A stretch of 5,652 bases of DNA, taken from the NCBI GenBank assembly GCA_007571095.1, contig RKSB01000053.1:1-5652 (forward strand), given 5' to 3'. A program made the position numbers and the translations under genes. Source of the stretch: K189A clade bacterium (lineage in GTDB: Bacteria > Pseudomonadota > Gammaproteobacteria > Pseudomonadales > Azotimanducaceae). The notes below the pieces were generated by a model that had not been told where the DNA came from, ran no database searches, and worked only from the letters and a program-made list of their open reading frames with translations. Positions 1 to 5,283 of the stretch are shown here, piece by piece. The first letter of the stretch is position 1; the number at the start of each line of letters is the position of its first letter.

Positions 1-148
1 GCCTTGCTCCAGCCGAAGTCCTCTCGCAACAGCACCACATAGGCACATAGGACTGCATCCACAGCACGGCGGCCAAAAACCAGGTGCTGGTAGCCGTTGA
101 TACGATCCACCACTCGCGATATCGAGGGTCCGTTATCAACCCGAACAC
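1..148 (-). pseudogene. MFS transporter, N-terminal fragment, apparently frameshifted
   Basis: Read on the minus strand from a GTG at 148-146, the frame gives a cytoplasmic N-terminus and then REWWIVSTATSTWFLAAVLW, typical of the first membrane helix of an MFS permease. The frame stays on MQSY down to position 47. The family continuation AYVVLLREDFGWSK is then found in a different frame, from position 44 to the left edge. One extra G in the minus-strand run at 45-47 would restore MQSYGAYVVLLREDFGWSK, so a single-base deletion or sequencing error is inferred. The chosen GTG has AGGA at 154-157, five bases upstream. A TTG at 139-137 is an alternative start. The substrate cannot be told; such MFS proteins are often annotated as monocarboxylate or nitrate-type permeases. 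The gene follows the ferredoxin reductase in the same direction with a gap of about 50 bp, so it may be its operon partner. The fragment ends at the window edge, so whether the rest is intact is unknown. Confidence 0.62.
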
Positions 149-198
149 GCGAATCCTGACTGGAGACCAAAAGCCGTAGAGACAGTGCTCAAAAACAG

Positions 199-1590
199 TC
201 AGTGCCTGAGCAGTTGGAGCATGTTTTCGACGTGAGTAAATTTAACGCGCGGCCGCCCGAGTTGTTCGCCGCGCCAGACTTCGGCCTCGTCTATGACGTT
301 CCAGTCGGCATAGGTAATGTATGCCGGGCAGAGCTTCATCACCAGCGCACGGGCATCGTCAACCGAAGGATTGGATGGCGAAAGCACCTGTCCCTTGCTG
401 AAATCGTCCAGCATGCTCTCGGCGGTTTCTCTGGCACAGGTTTTGTTGGTGCCGATGATTCCGGTGGGTCCTCGCTTGACCCAGCCGGCTGCATACAGGC
501 CGGTCATCGCCTTGTCCTGGTCAAGGATTCGACCTTCCCTGTGGGGCAGGGTACCTGTCGATTCGTTGAAGGGGAGTCCCGGCAACTGTTCGCTTCGATA
601 GCCGACTGACCGAAACACCAGATCCATATCTATCTTTCGAGTTCTGTCTGTCGGCTCGGCTCGCAGGGTATCACCCACTCGAACCGGCCGGTTTTCTCTC
701 AGGGTGATGGCAACCAGCCGGCCCTCGCTGTTTCCGTGAAGCTCGACCGGCGACTCCCAGAAACTCAGGTGCAGATTCCTGCTCTTTTTGTAGCGCAGGA
801 AAACCCTTTTTCCGGTGGCAAACTGTTCGAGCAGTTCCAGTTTTTTGGAAATCTCGCGACTCGGGTTCTGACGCAGCCACTGCTCGCTTAACTCGTCCGG
901 CTCTCTTCTGTTGAAGTGCAGCTTGAGTTCTCGAAGCGACAACAGCTCGTCCATTTCCCGAGTACTGAAAGCCGCCTGTACGGGTCCTCGCCGCCCGATC
1001 AGGTGAATGTCCTTGACCGCAGACTCGGTTAATTCCTTCAGTGCATAGTCGGCGATGTCGGTGGTCGCCAGTTCCTCGGTGTTTTTGCCCAGTATGCGGG
1101 CCACATCAATGGCGACATTTCCGTTGCCGATAATGGCCACTCGCCGTTTGGACAGATCAAATTGATGGTCAACAAAATCGAGGTGAGCGTTGTACCAGCC
1201 GACGAATTCGGTTGCCGAGTGGCTGCCCTTCAGATCCTCTCCGGGGATGCCGAGCCTGCGATCAGCGGACGCACCCGTGGTAAAGGCGATCTGGTGATAA
1301 TGATCCTTAAGCTGTTGCAGGCCGATTTCGGACCCGTAACCGCAGCCTCCGTAAAAACACAGGTTCGGATCAGTGCCGTAGCGATGATAGGTTCGAGCGA
1401 CCGACTTGTCCTTTTGGTGGTCGGGTGCGACACCGTTTCTAATCAGCCCGAAAGGAGTCGGCAGCCGGTCAAAGAGGTCAATTTTTATGTGGGCATCCTG
1501 CCTGAGCAGGTGGCTTGCCAGATAAAATCCGGCGGGTCCAGCCCCCACGATAGCTACCCGCAAGGGAGAATCAGAGTTACCAACAGTCAC
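199..1590 (-). CDS. Adrenodoxin-type ferredoxin-NADP(+) reductase (FprA-like)
   Basis: This flavoprotein passes electrons between NADPH and a ferredoxin and serves Fe-S or P450-type electron chains in the cytoplasm. With the GTG start at 1590 the protein is 463 aa, in the usual range for the family. The FAD-binding glycine motif GAGPAG is at residues 16-21, followed by the family signature PTPFGLIRNGVAPDH at 44-58. The NADP-binding motif GNGNVAID is at 155-162. RRGPVQAAFS at 200-209 carries the arginine pair that, in this family, contacts the NADP 2'-phosphate. GWVKRGPTGIIGTNK near 369-383 is the conserved C-terminal FAD and NADP contact loop. An in-frame GTG 24 bases upstream (1614) would add eight residues. 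It is disfavoured because a perfect AGGAGG lies seven bases before the 1590 GTG. The gene is divergent from the peroxiredoxin and may be co-transcribed with the MFS gene. Its physiological ferredoxin partner is not in the window. Confidence 0.93.
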   Translation of the reverse strand: MTVGNSDSPLRVAIVGAGPAGFYLASHLLRQDAHIKIDLFDRLPTPFGLIRNGVAPDHQKDKSVARTYHRYGTDPNLCFYGGCGYGSEIGLQQLKDHYHQIAFTTGASADRRLGIPGEDLKGSHSATEFVGWYNAHLDFVDHQFDLSKRRVAIIGNGNVAIDVARILGKNTEELATTDIADYALKELTESAVKDIHLIGRRGPVQAAFSTREMDELLSLRELKLHFNRREPDELSEQWLRQNPSREISKKLELLEQFATGKRVFLRYKKSRNLHLSFWESPVELHGNSEGRLVAITLRENRPVRVGDTLRAEPTDRTRKIDMDLVFRSVGYRSEQLPGLPFNESTGTLPHREGRILDQDKAMTGLYAAGWVKRGPTGIIGTNKTCARETAESMLDDFSKGQVLSPSNPSVDDARALVMKLCPAYITYADWNVIDEAEVWRGEQLGRPRVKFTHVENMLQLLRH

Positions 1591-1597
1591 AACAGCC

Positions 1598-1603
1598 CCT
1601 CCT
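1598..1603 (-). promoter_or_regulatory. Ribosome binding site of the ferredoxin reductase
   Basis: On the minus strand, AGGAGG (continuing as AGGAGGGG) sits seven bases before GTG 1590-1588. The site decides the start: it lies inside the reading frame if the upstream GTG at 1614 is used, and that codon has no comparable site in front of it. Confidence 0.75.
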
Positions 1604-1651
1604 GGTTCGATCACCTGGTTGCAGGACGATCAAAGAGGATTGAGTAAACAA

Positions 1652-1681
1652 CTTACAAAGTTTGCCTGCATCAGTCATAAT
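1652..1681 (+). promoter_or_regulatory. Possible sigma-70 promoter for the peroxiredoxin cluster
   Basis: In the divergent spacer, CTTACA (1652-1657) and CATAAT (1676-1681) are separated by 18 bases. The -10 matches the consensus at five of six positions and the -35 at four of six. The -10 lies about 46 bases before the ATG at 1728, which is a sensible 5' leader. The match is weak enough to arise by chance. I saw no clear OxyR-type palindrome, and no convincing minus-strand promoter for the reductase. Confidence 0.3.
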
Positions 1682-1727
1682 TCAAAGTCTAAAACTTTTT
1701 GCTCTAACTGTCACAGGAGGCTTGTAT

Positions 1728-2210
1728 ATGGCAATTTCAGAAGGCGACAAAATTCCCTCGGTAACCTTGATGCGTTTTGGCGAGAAAGGCCCGGAAAAGG
1801 TTACCACGGCTGAGATTTTCGACAACAAAAAAGTCGTTGTCTTCGCTGTTCCGGGTGCATTTACTCCAACCTGCTCGCAAGCCCATCTGCCGGGCTATGT
1901 GGTTCATGCCGACAAAATCAGGGCCCGAGGCGTCGATACCATCGTCTGTCTGTCGGTCAATGATGCCTTTGTCATGAAGGCATGGGGTGAGGCCGCCAAC
2001 GCCGATGATCTGCTGATGCTGGCGGACGGCAATGGTGAATTCACCGATGCGATCGGCCTGAATATGGACGCTTCCGCCTTTGGCATGGGTCAGCTGCGCA
2101 GCCAAAGATACGCCATGATCGTTGACAATGGTGTGATCACAAAGCTTGCGGTGGAAGCACCGATGAAGTTTGAAGTCAGTAATGCCGAGAGCATTCTGGC
2201 GGCACTTTAG
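1728..2210 (+). CDS. Type II (Prx5-family) peroxiredoxin
   Basis: This thiol peroxidase reduces hydrogen peroxide and organic hydroperoxides in the cytoplasm. The protein is 160 aa, the normal length for a stand-alone Prx5/type II enzyme. The active-site motif PGAFTPTCS (residues 42-50) contains Thr46 and the peroxidatic Cys49. The conserved arginine is Arg127, in RSQRYAMIVDNG. The only other cysteine is Cys74, in IVCLSVNDAFVM, 25 residues after Cys49. This is the spacing of the second cysteine in plant type II enzymes, which use glutaredoxin or thioredoxin. There is no C-terminal resolving cysteine like that of animal Prx5 and no fused glutaredoxin domain. The start is fixed by AGGAGG at 1715-1720, seven bases before the ATG. 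The frame is open back to 1662, but that stretch is not homologous and has no ribosome binding site. It is the first gene of a likely three-gene cluster, 46 bp before gloB, which fits a shared glutathione economy. Confidence 0.95.
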   Translation: MAISEGDKIPSVTLMRFGEKGPEKVTTAEIFDNKKVVVFAVPGAFTPTCSQAHLPGYVVHADKIRARGVDTIVCLSVNDAFVMKAWGEAANADDLLMLADGNGEFTDAIGLNMDASAFGMGQLRSQRYAMIVDNGVITKLAVEAPMKFEVSNAESILAAL

Positions 2211-2256
2211 ACCGGCAAGCCTCTGAGCCCTTCATTCAATAATTCGGAGACGATAA

Positions 2257-3027
2257 ATGGCCGATCTGGTGGTTCATCAGTTTCCCTGCCTGCAGGACAA
2301 CTACGCCTTTCTGGTACATGACCCCGAAAGCCGGTTGACCGCCCTTGTCGATACACCGGAAGTCGAGGCCATCGAGCGAGCACTGGCGAGTCGCGGCTGG
2401 CGGCTGACACATATCTTCAACACTCACCACCACTTCGACCATACCGGCGGCAATCTCCTGCTGAAGGAACGCTATGGCTGCACCATAGTCGGCTTTGAGG
2501 ATGATCGCCATCGTCTGCCGGGGCTGGATGTCGGTGTTCGAGAGGGCGATGTGGTTGAACTGGGCAATGCTCGCTTTGAGGTCTTTGAAACACCCGGGCA
2601 CACCCTGGGTCATATCGCCTATTTCTGCCGAGAAGCTCTCGTCGCCTTTGTCGGCGACACCCTGTTTGCACTTGGCTGTGGGCGGCTGTTTGAAGGCAGC
2701 CCGCACCAGATGTGGCAGAGCCTGCAAAAAATTTCCGCCTGGCCAAACGAAACCCGCATTTACTGTGCCCATGAATACACCGAGGCCAACGCCGCCTTCG
2801 CCCTGACCGTTGAAGCGGACAATCCCGACCTGCAGGCCAGAGTCACCGACATCAAGGCTTTGAGGGCACAGGGCCGCCCGACAGTACCCACTCTGCTTGA
2901 GCTTGAAAAGCGAACCAACCCTTTTTTGAGAGCCGAAGTGTCGAGCCTTCAGCAGGCAGTAAACAGAGTGGGCAGTTCTCCCGTCGAGGTGTTTGCCGAG
3001 ATCCGAAAGCGCAAAGACAACTTCTGA
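2257..3027 (+). CDS. gloB: Hydroxyacylglutathione hydrolase (glyoxalase II)
   Basis: This is a binuclear metal hydrolase of the metallo-beta-lactamase fold. It splits S-D-lactoylglutathione into D-lactate and glutathione, the second step of methylglyoxal detoxification. At 256 aa it has the usual bacterial length. THHHFDH (residues 56-62) supplies His57, His59, Asp61 and His62. TPGHT gives His115, GDTLF gives bridging Asp134 and CAHEYT gives His172, so all seven family metal ligands are present. GCGRLFEG (around Arg143) and Tyr174 are family-conserved positions at the glutathione site. The C-terminal part with KRTNPFLR and the terminal IRKRKDNF is the glyoxalase II substrate-binding domain, which separates it from generic MBL hydrolases. 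GGAG lies seven bases before the ATG. No terminator hairpin separates it from the peroxiredoxin upstream or the SDR downstream (39 bp), so co-transcription is likely. The glyoxalase I partner is not in the window. Confidence 0.96.
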   Translation: MADLVVHQFPCLQDNYAFLVHDPESRLTALVDTPEVEAIERALASRGWRLTHIFNTHHHFDHTGGNLLLKERYGCTIVGFEDDRHRLPGLDVGVREGDVVELGNARFEVFETPGHTLGHIAYFCREALVAFVGDTLFALGCGRLFEGSPHQMWQSLQKISAWPNETRIYCAHEYTEANAAFALTVEADNPDLQARVTDIKALRAQGRPTVPTLLELEKRTNPFLRAEVSSLQQAVNRVGSSPVEVFAEIRKRKDNF

Positions 3028-3066
3028 TCGGCAAGTTTTTTCGATTCAACCATTTCAGCCATCGGC

Positions 3067-3987
3067 ATGGCTAGATCACCAAAAAAACAACCCGTTGCGG
3101 TTATCAGCGGGACCACTCGGGGCATCGGTCTTGACATCGCCAAAGCACTGGCAAAAGAGGGCTACCGGCTGCTCCTGCTCAATCGTACGATCAGGCGACA
3201 GGCTGTCGAATGGAACAGGCTGCTGGGTACAGATGCCTTCGAAGTCATTCCTGTTGATTTTCGCTCCTTCGAGTCCATCAGGCAGGCTGCCTCTGAAGTT
3301 CAGGCCCAGGCACCCTCGCTTGACCTTCTGATCAACAACGCCGGCGGCATTTATCCGAACAATACCGGCAAGACACCCTCGAACAGCCTCAACACCAATC
3401 TGGTGGTCAACCACCTGAGCCCCTTTTTGCTGACCCTGCTGCTGCTGGACAATCTGCTTGCCACTTCTCAGGGTCGAATCATCACGCTGGTGTCGGCTGT
3501 CCACTTTGGTGCCGGCTGGGCGACAGGAGACTTTGATTTTGCCGCCCCGCTCAAGCCCCTTGAGGCTTACGCCAATGCACATCTGGCCAGTGTCGCCTCG
3601 ATCTGCAAACTGGGCAGCCTGCTGACCGGCCAATCGGTCACCGTCAATGGGTTTTGCCCCGGCAGGGTTGCTACTGACCTGAGACGCACCTGGCTGGTCC
3701 GGCGACCCTTTCGATGGTTCGGCCAGTGGTCGCCCCTTTACTGGAAAATCGCCTCTCGATCCATGGCAACACCCAAAGTAGCAGCCGAAACGGTCGCCCT
3801 GATGGCCACCGACCGAAGTTTTGACAAGTGCAATGGTCGTTACATGAACCAACGCCGAGAATGGTGTGCCCCTTCAGGAGCAGCCCTGTCGGTTGTCCTG
3901 CAGGACCAGATCTGGCTTGAAAGCAAGCGGCTTACAGGCCTGAGCGACTATTCGGATTCTCTCGGAAGCACTAAATTGAATGCGTGA
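3067..3987 (+). CDS. Retinol-dehydrogenase-like short-chain dehydrogenase, altered catalytic motif
   Basis: This is a 306-residue Rossmann-fold protein of the classical SDR superfamily. Its overall pattern resembles the RDH11/RDH12/WWOX-like branch. The cofactor glycine motif is SGTTRGIG (residues 14-21). Further conserved elements are Asp64, the NNAG motif at 90-93, Asn115 in VVNHLSPF, Ser143 in TLVSAVH and the CPGRVATDL loop at 197-205. LQDQIWLESKRLTGL near 278-292 matches the C-terminal helix of this branch. Tyr168 lies 25 residues after Ser143, the spacing I recall for RDH-like members. The expected YxxxK motif reads YANAH, so the catalytic lysine is His172 (codon CAT at 3580-3582). Activity may be altered or lost, and the substrate is unknown. 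No good Shine-Dalgarno sequence precedes the ATG, so translation may be weak or coupled to gloB, which ends 39 bp upstream. The reading frame stays open for 231 codons after the stop. Confidence 0.88.
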   Translation: MARSPKKQPVAVISGTTRGIGLDIAKALAKEGYRLLLLNRTIRRQAVEWNRLLGTDAFEVIPVDFRSFESIRQAASEVQAQAPSLDLLINNAGGIYPNNTGKTPSNSLNTNLVVNHLSPFLLTLLLLDNLLATSQGRIITLVSAVHFGAGWATGDFDFAAPLKPLEAYANAHLASVASICKLGSLLTGQSVTVNGFCPGRVATDLRRTWLVRRPFRWFGQWSPLYWKIASRSMATPKVAAETVALMATDRSFDKCNGRYMNQRREWCAPSGAALSVVLQDQIWLESKRLTGLSDYSDSLGSTKLNA

Positions 3988-4095
3988 TCCGCCGTTGTCG
4001 AGGGGTTAGCGCGCCATTGGCTGATCGGTCTGACAAGGAAGACGGCAGAAAATCTCGACATAAAGGTCGCAGACTACCTGGCTGTTTTTGACCAG

Positions 4096-4683
4096 ATGAT
4101 GGCGGATATAGAGGCCGACGCAGGCAATCCCCGAGAAATGGCTCTGCTGTTGTGGTGCGGAGCCGCTACCTTGACTCTTCGAGGGTCGCAGAAGTCCCGC
4201 ATCGGAAAGTCTTTGGAACGGGTGATAGCTCGGGCTGCTCTTGCCTGTGTTGGCTTGAGCGAAGGATTCGGAGACTTTCGGCTGAATGTTGCGGCAGACG
4301 AAGAGGTAGAGCGGGAGACAGATGCGGAAGCGAGAACTCCTCGCGGCTCTATTCGCCTTGAAGTGGCCCTGATCGCCAAAGGCAACCCCGAAGTCATTGG
4401 AGACAAGGTCGGAAGGTTGACCAGACACGATGTGATTTTGATGGACCAGATTCCTTCACATAGCATGGCATACTCAACCGCCCGAAATCGCGGCGTGTTG
4501 CTCGTACAGATTCGCAAGAATAACCCGGCAGAAGAACTGCGAAGGCACTTGGCCGGGCTACACGTGGCACGAGTCCGACAGCAGCCGATTGGCTTGCCCG
4601 AGGTTGAGCAGCATGTTTTCGCCATGCCGCTTGAGTCATTTGCACAGAAACGGGGGCCTTCGAATGCCCGAGAAATTCTTTAA
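4096..4683 (+). CDS. Doubtful hypothetical protein, long open frame
   Basis: I do not recognise this protein. The frame is open from directly after the SDR stop (3988) to TAA at 4681-4683. The first ATG is at 4096 and gives 195 residues. The product is charged, with no signal peptide, membrane helix or known catalytic motif. Middle segments are acidic (AADEEVERETDAEA) or basic. No ribosome binding site precedes ATG 4096 or 4099. In favour of coding: a run of 231 codons without a stop is unlikely by chance at this base composition, and many codons begin with G. Against: there is no start signal and no homology I can name, and the opposite strand also has long open frames (4074-4625, 4006-4428). 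It could be a real small gene, an antisense shadow of a decayed gene, or remnant coding sequence. The minus-strand alternatives look like shadows, being rich in serine, arginine and alanine. Confidence 0.25.
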   Translation: MMADIEADAGNPREMALLLWCGAATLTLRGSQKSRIGKSLERVIARAALACVGLSEGFGDFRLNVAADEEVERETDAEARTPRGSIRLEVALIAKGNPEVIGDKVGRLTRHDVILMDQIPSHSMAYSTARNRGVLLVQIRKNNPAEELRRHLAGLHVARVRQQPIGLPEVEQHVFAMPLESFAQKRGPSNAREIL

Positions 4684-4742
4684 GGCCAACAACATTCACC
4701 GCTCAGGAGGGGCCGTCGAAGTCAAGAAGATGAGTGCGGAAT

Positions 4743-4776
4743 TCTGGCGGGCGATTCCGAAGTTCGGCTCGCCAGA
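4743..4776. repeat. Inverted repeat, 10-bp stem
   Basis: TCTGGCGGGC (4743-4752) pairs with GCTCGCCAGA (4767-4776), with one G-T wobble, around a 14-base loop. The loop side overlaps an alternative small palindrome, CCGAA-G-TTCGG (4757-4767). No T-run follows on either strand, so it does not look like an intrinsic terminator. It may be a protein-binding site, an RNA structure or a remnant. Confidence 0.5.
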
Positions 4777-4824
4777 CAGACACATGAGGCCAAAGTGACT
4801 GTGGCGAAATGGAGAGTCGCTCAG

Positions 4825-4844
4825 GACGTTCGCCCAGACGTTCG
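4825..4844. repeat. Short direct repeat, two copies of GACGTTCG
   Basis: GACGTTCG occurs at 4825-4832 and again at 4837-4844, a 12-base period close to one helical turn. Two short copies can arise by chance, and no function is implied. Confidence 0.4.
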
Positions 4845-4870
4845 TCACCTCGACTGTGTTGCGTGTTGAT

Positions 4871-4888
4871 TATGAGGAGTATGAGGAG
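4871..4888. repeat. Perfect 9-bp tandem duplication (TATGAGGAG)
   Basis: TATGAGGAG is present twice back to back (4871-4879, 4880-4888). The second copy places GAGGAG four bases before the ATG at 4893. It looks like a replication-slippage duplication. Confidence 0.6.
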
Positions 4889-4892
4889 TTAG

Positions 4893-5126
4893 ATGCAGAA
4901 CCTCCACCCTTTCGCCCTTTTGCTCTTCCAATCTTGCCCTCGTCCGATGACTGAGCAGCTTGCGAGAATCGGCGGCGGTGAAGAGACAACAGAGATGCAA
5001 ACAGGCGATATCACCAGAACTGGCCGGAAACGCTGGTTCGATCAGCCGAATCTGATTCCCCTGCAAGGTAAATCAACCGCCCGCCTGCGCAGATTATCGC
5101 CGAATTGCCGGCCAGCGTTTTTTTGA
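4893..5126 (+). CDS. Doubtful small ORF, 77 aa
   Basis: I do not recognise this product. The ATG at 4893 is preceded by GAGGAG (4883-4888) with a short four-base spacer. The frame runs 77 codons to a TGA at the end of the T-run at 5118-5124. The protein starts with a mildly hydrophobic stretch (LHPFALLLFQSCP) and continues as a basic, polar region without a recognisable motif. The purine-rich site comes from a tandem duplication, so its resemblance to a ribosome binding site may be accidental. Confidence 0.13.
   Translation: MQNLHPFALLLFQSCPRPMTEQLARIGGGEETTEMQTGDITRTGRKRWFDQPNLIPLQGKSTARLRRLSPNCRPAFF
5021..5124 (+). other. Long-range inverted repeat ending in a T-run
   Basis: CTGGCCGGAAACGCTGG (5021-5037) is complementary in two alternative registers to CCGGCCAGCGTTT (5108-5120). 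CTGGCCGG can pair with CCGGCCAG (8 bp), or AAACGCTGG with CCAGCGTTT (9 bp). The second arm runs into seven T residues (5118-5124). In RNA this could form a structure with a loop of about 75 bases before a U-tract, loosely like an intrinsic terminator or a small structured transcript. The long loop makes a standard terminator doubtful. Confidence 0.3.
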
Positions 5127-5134
5127 ATCGAGTA

Positions 5135-5149
5135 GGCCTTTCGAAGGCC
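5135..5149. repeat. Compact hairpin GGCCTT-TCG-AAGGCC
   Basis: A perfect 6-bp stem closes a three-base loop. No T-run follows on either strand. The same GGCCTT/AAGGCC arms occur more loosely at 4655-4660 and 4682-4687. It may be half of a bidirectional transcription end together with the T-run just upstream, or may have no role. Confidence 0.4.
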
Positions 5150-5206
5150 GAGTGATGCCCTCTTCCTGTGGGACGAGGCGATAGACAAAGCCATGAACAA
5201 TATTCC

Positions 5207-5235
5207 TTGACATATTTCTGGTCAGAGCTTAGCCT
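5207..5235 (+). promoter_or_regulatory. Candidate sigma-70 promoter for the acyl-CoA dehydrogenase
   Basis: A perfect -35 box, TTGACA (5207-5212), is followed after 17 bases by TAGCCT (5230-5235). That is a poor -10 matching TATAAT at three of six positions. It lies about 48 bases upstream of the GTG start. The weak -10 would fit an activated or regulated promoter. I saw no clear palindromic operator around it. Confidence 0.4.
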
Positions 5236-5272
5236 CAAACATTCCGCCACATTTCGGATATTTTCAAGGACG

Positions 5273-5277
5273 AGGAG
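5273..5277 (+). promoter_or_regulatory. Ribosome binding site of the acyl-CoA dehydrogenase
   Basis: AGGAG lies six bases before GTG 5284-5286. It supports the GTG start, which gives the N-terminus MNFEFSEEQ expected of the family. Confidence 0.75.
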
Positions 5278-5283
5278 CAGGCA

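Larger units (their letters stand above)
4684..5283. other. Intergenic stretch without a confident gene
   Basis: These 600 bases hold short repeats, inverted repeats, a T-run and a candidate promoter, listed separately, but no gene I can support. One plus-strand frame reads from ATG 4664 to 4798 (44 aa, MPEKFFKANN...). After a TGA it continues to 4954 with a tail rich in acidic residues and prolines (VDYEEYEELDAEPPPF). This might be a decayed coding fragment, but no family is recognisable. No tRNA or other RNA gene was seen. Confidence 0.5.

Noticed and set aside
186..212. TGCTCA/TGAGCA inverted repeat at the end of the reductase gene as a terminator
   Set aside because: It has only a 6-bp stem with a 15-base loop, and the T-run lies inside the loop instead of after the stem.
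202..609. Plus-strand open frame of 135 codons
   Set aside because: It lies antisense to the well-supported ferredoxin reductase and has no recognisable motif or start signal.
1162..1647. Plus-strand open frame of 161 codons
   Set aside because: It is antisense to the N-terminal half of the reductase and runs into the divergent promoter region. No family resemblance.
2236..2772. Minus-strand open frame of 178 codons
   Set aside because: It is a shadow of gloB, whose metal-ligand motifs are complete on the plus strand.
3076..3852. Minus-strand open frame of 258 codons
   Set aside because: It is in exact antisense register with the SDR. Its length is explained by the SDR codon pattern, and it has no motifs of its own.
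3985..3987. SDR TGA as a selenocysteine or readthrough codon
   Set aside because: The SDR already ends with the usual C-terminal helix of its branch, and I saw no SECIS-like hairpin immediately after the TGA. A chance in-frame continuation is simpler.
4074..4625. Minus-strand open frame of 183 codons as a transposase or other gene
   Set aside because: The product is dominated by Ser, Arg, Ala and Thr like a shadow translation. I could not match it to IS110, IS3, IS5 or other transposase motifs, and no terminal inverted repeats or target duplications flank it.
4684..5283. CRISPR array or phage attachment site
   Set aside because: The repeats here are 8-10 bp with at most two copies, lack regular spacers, and no integrase or tRNA is nearby.
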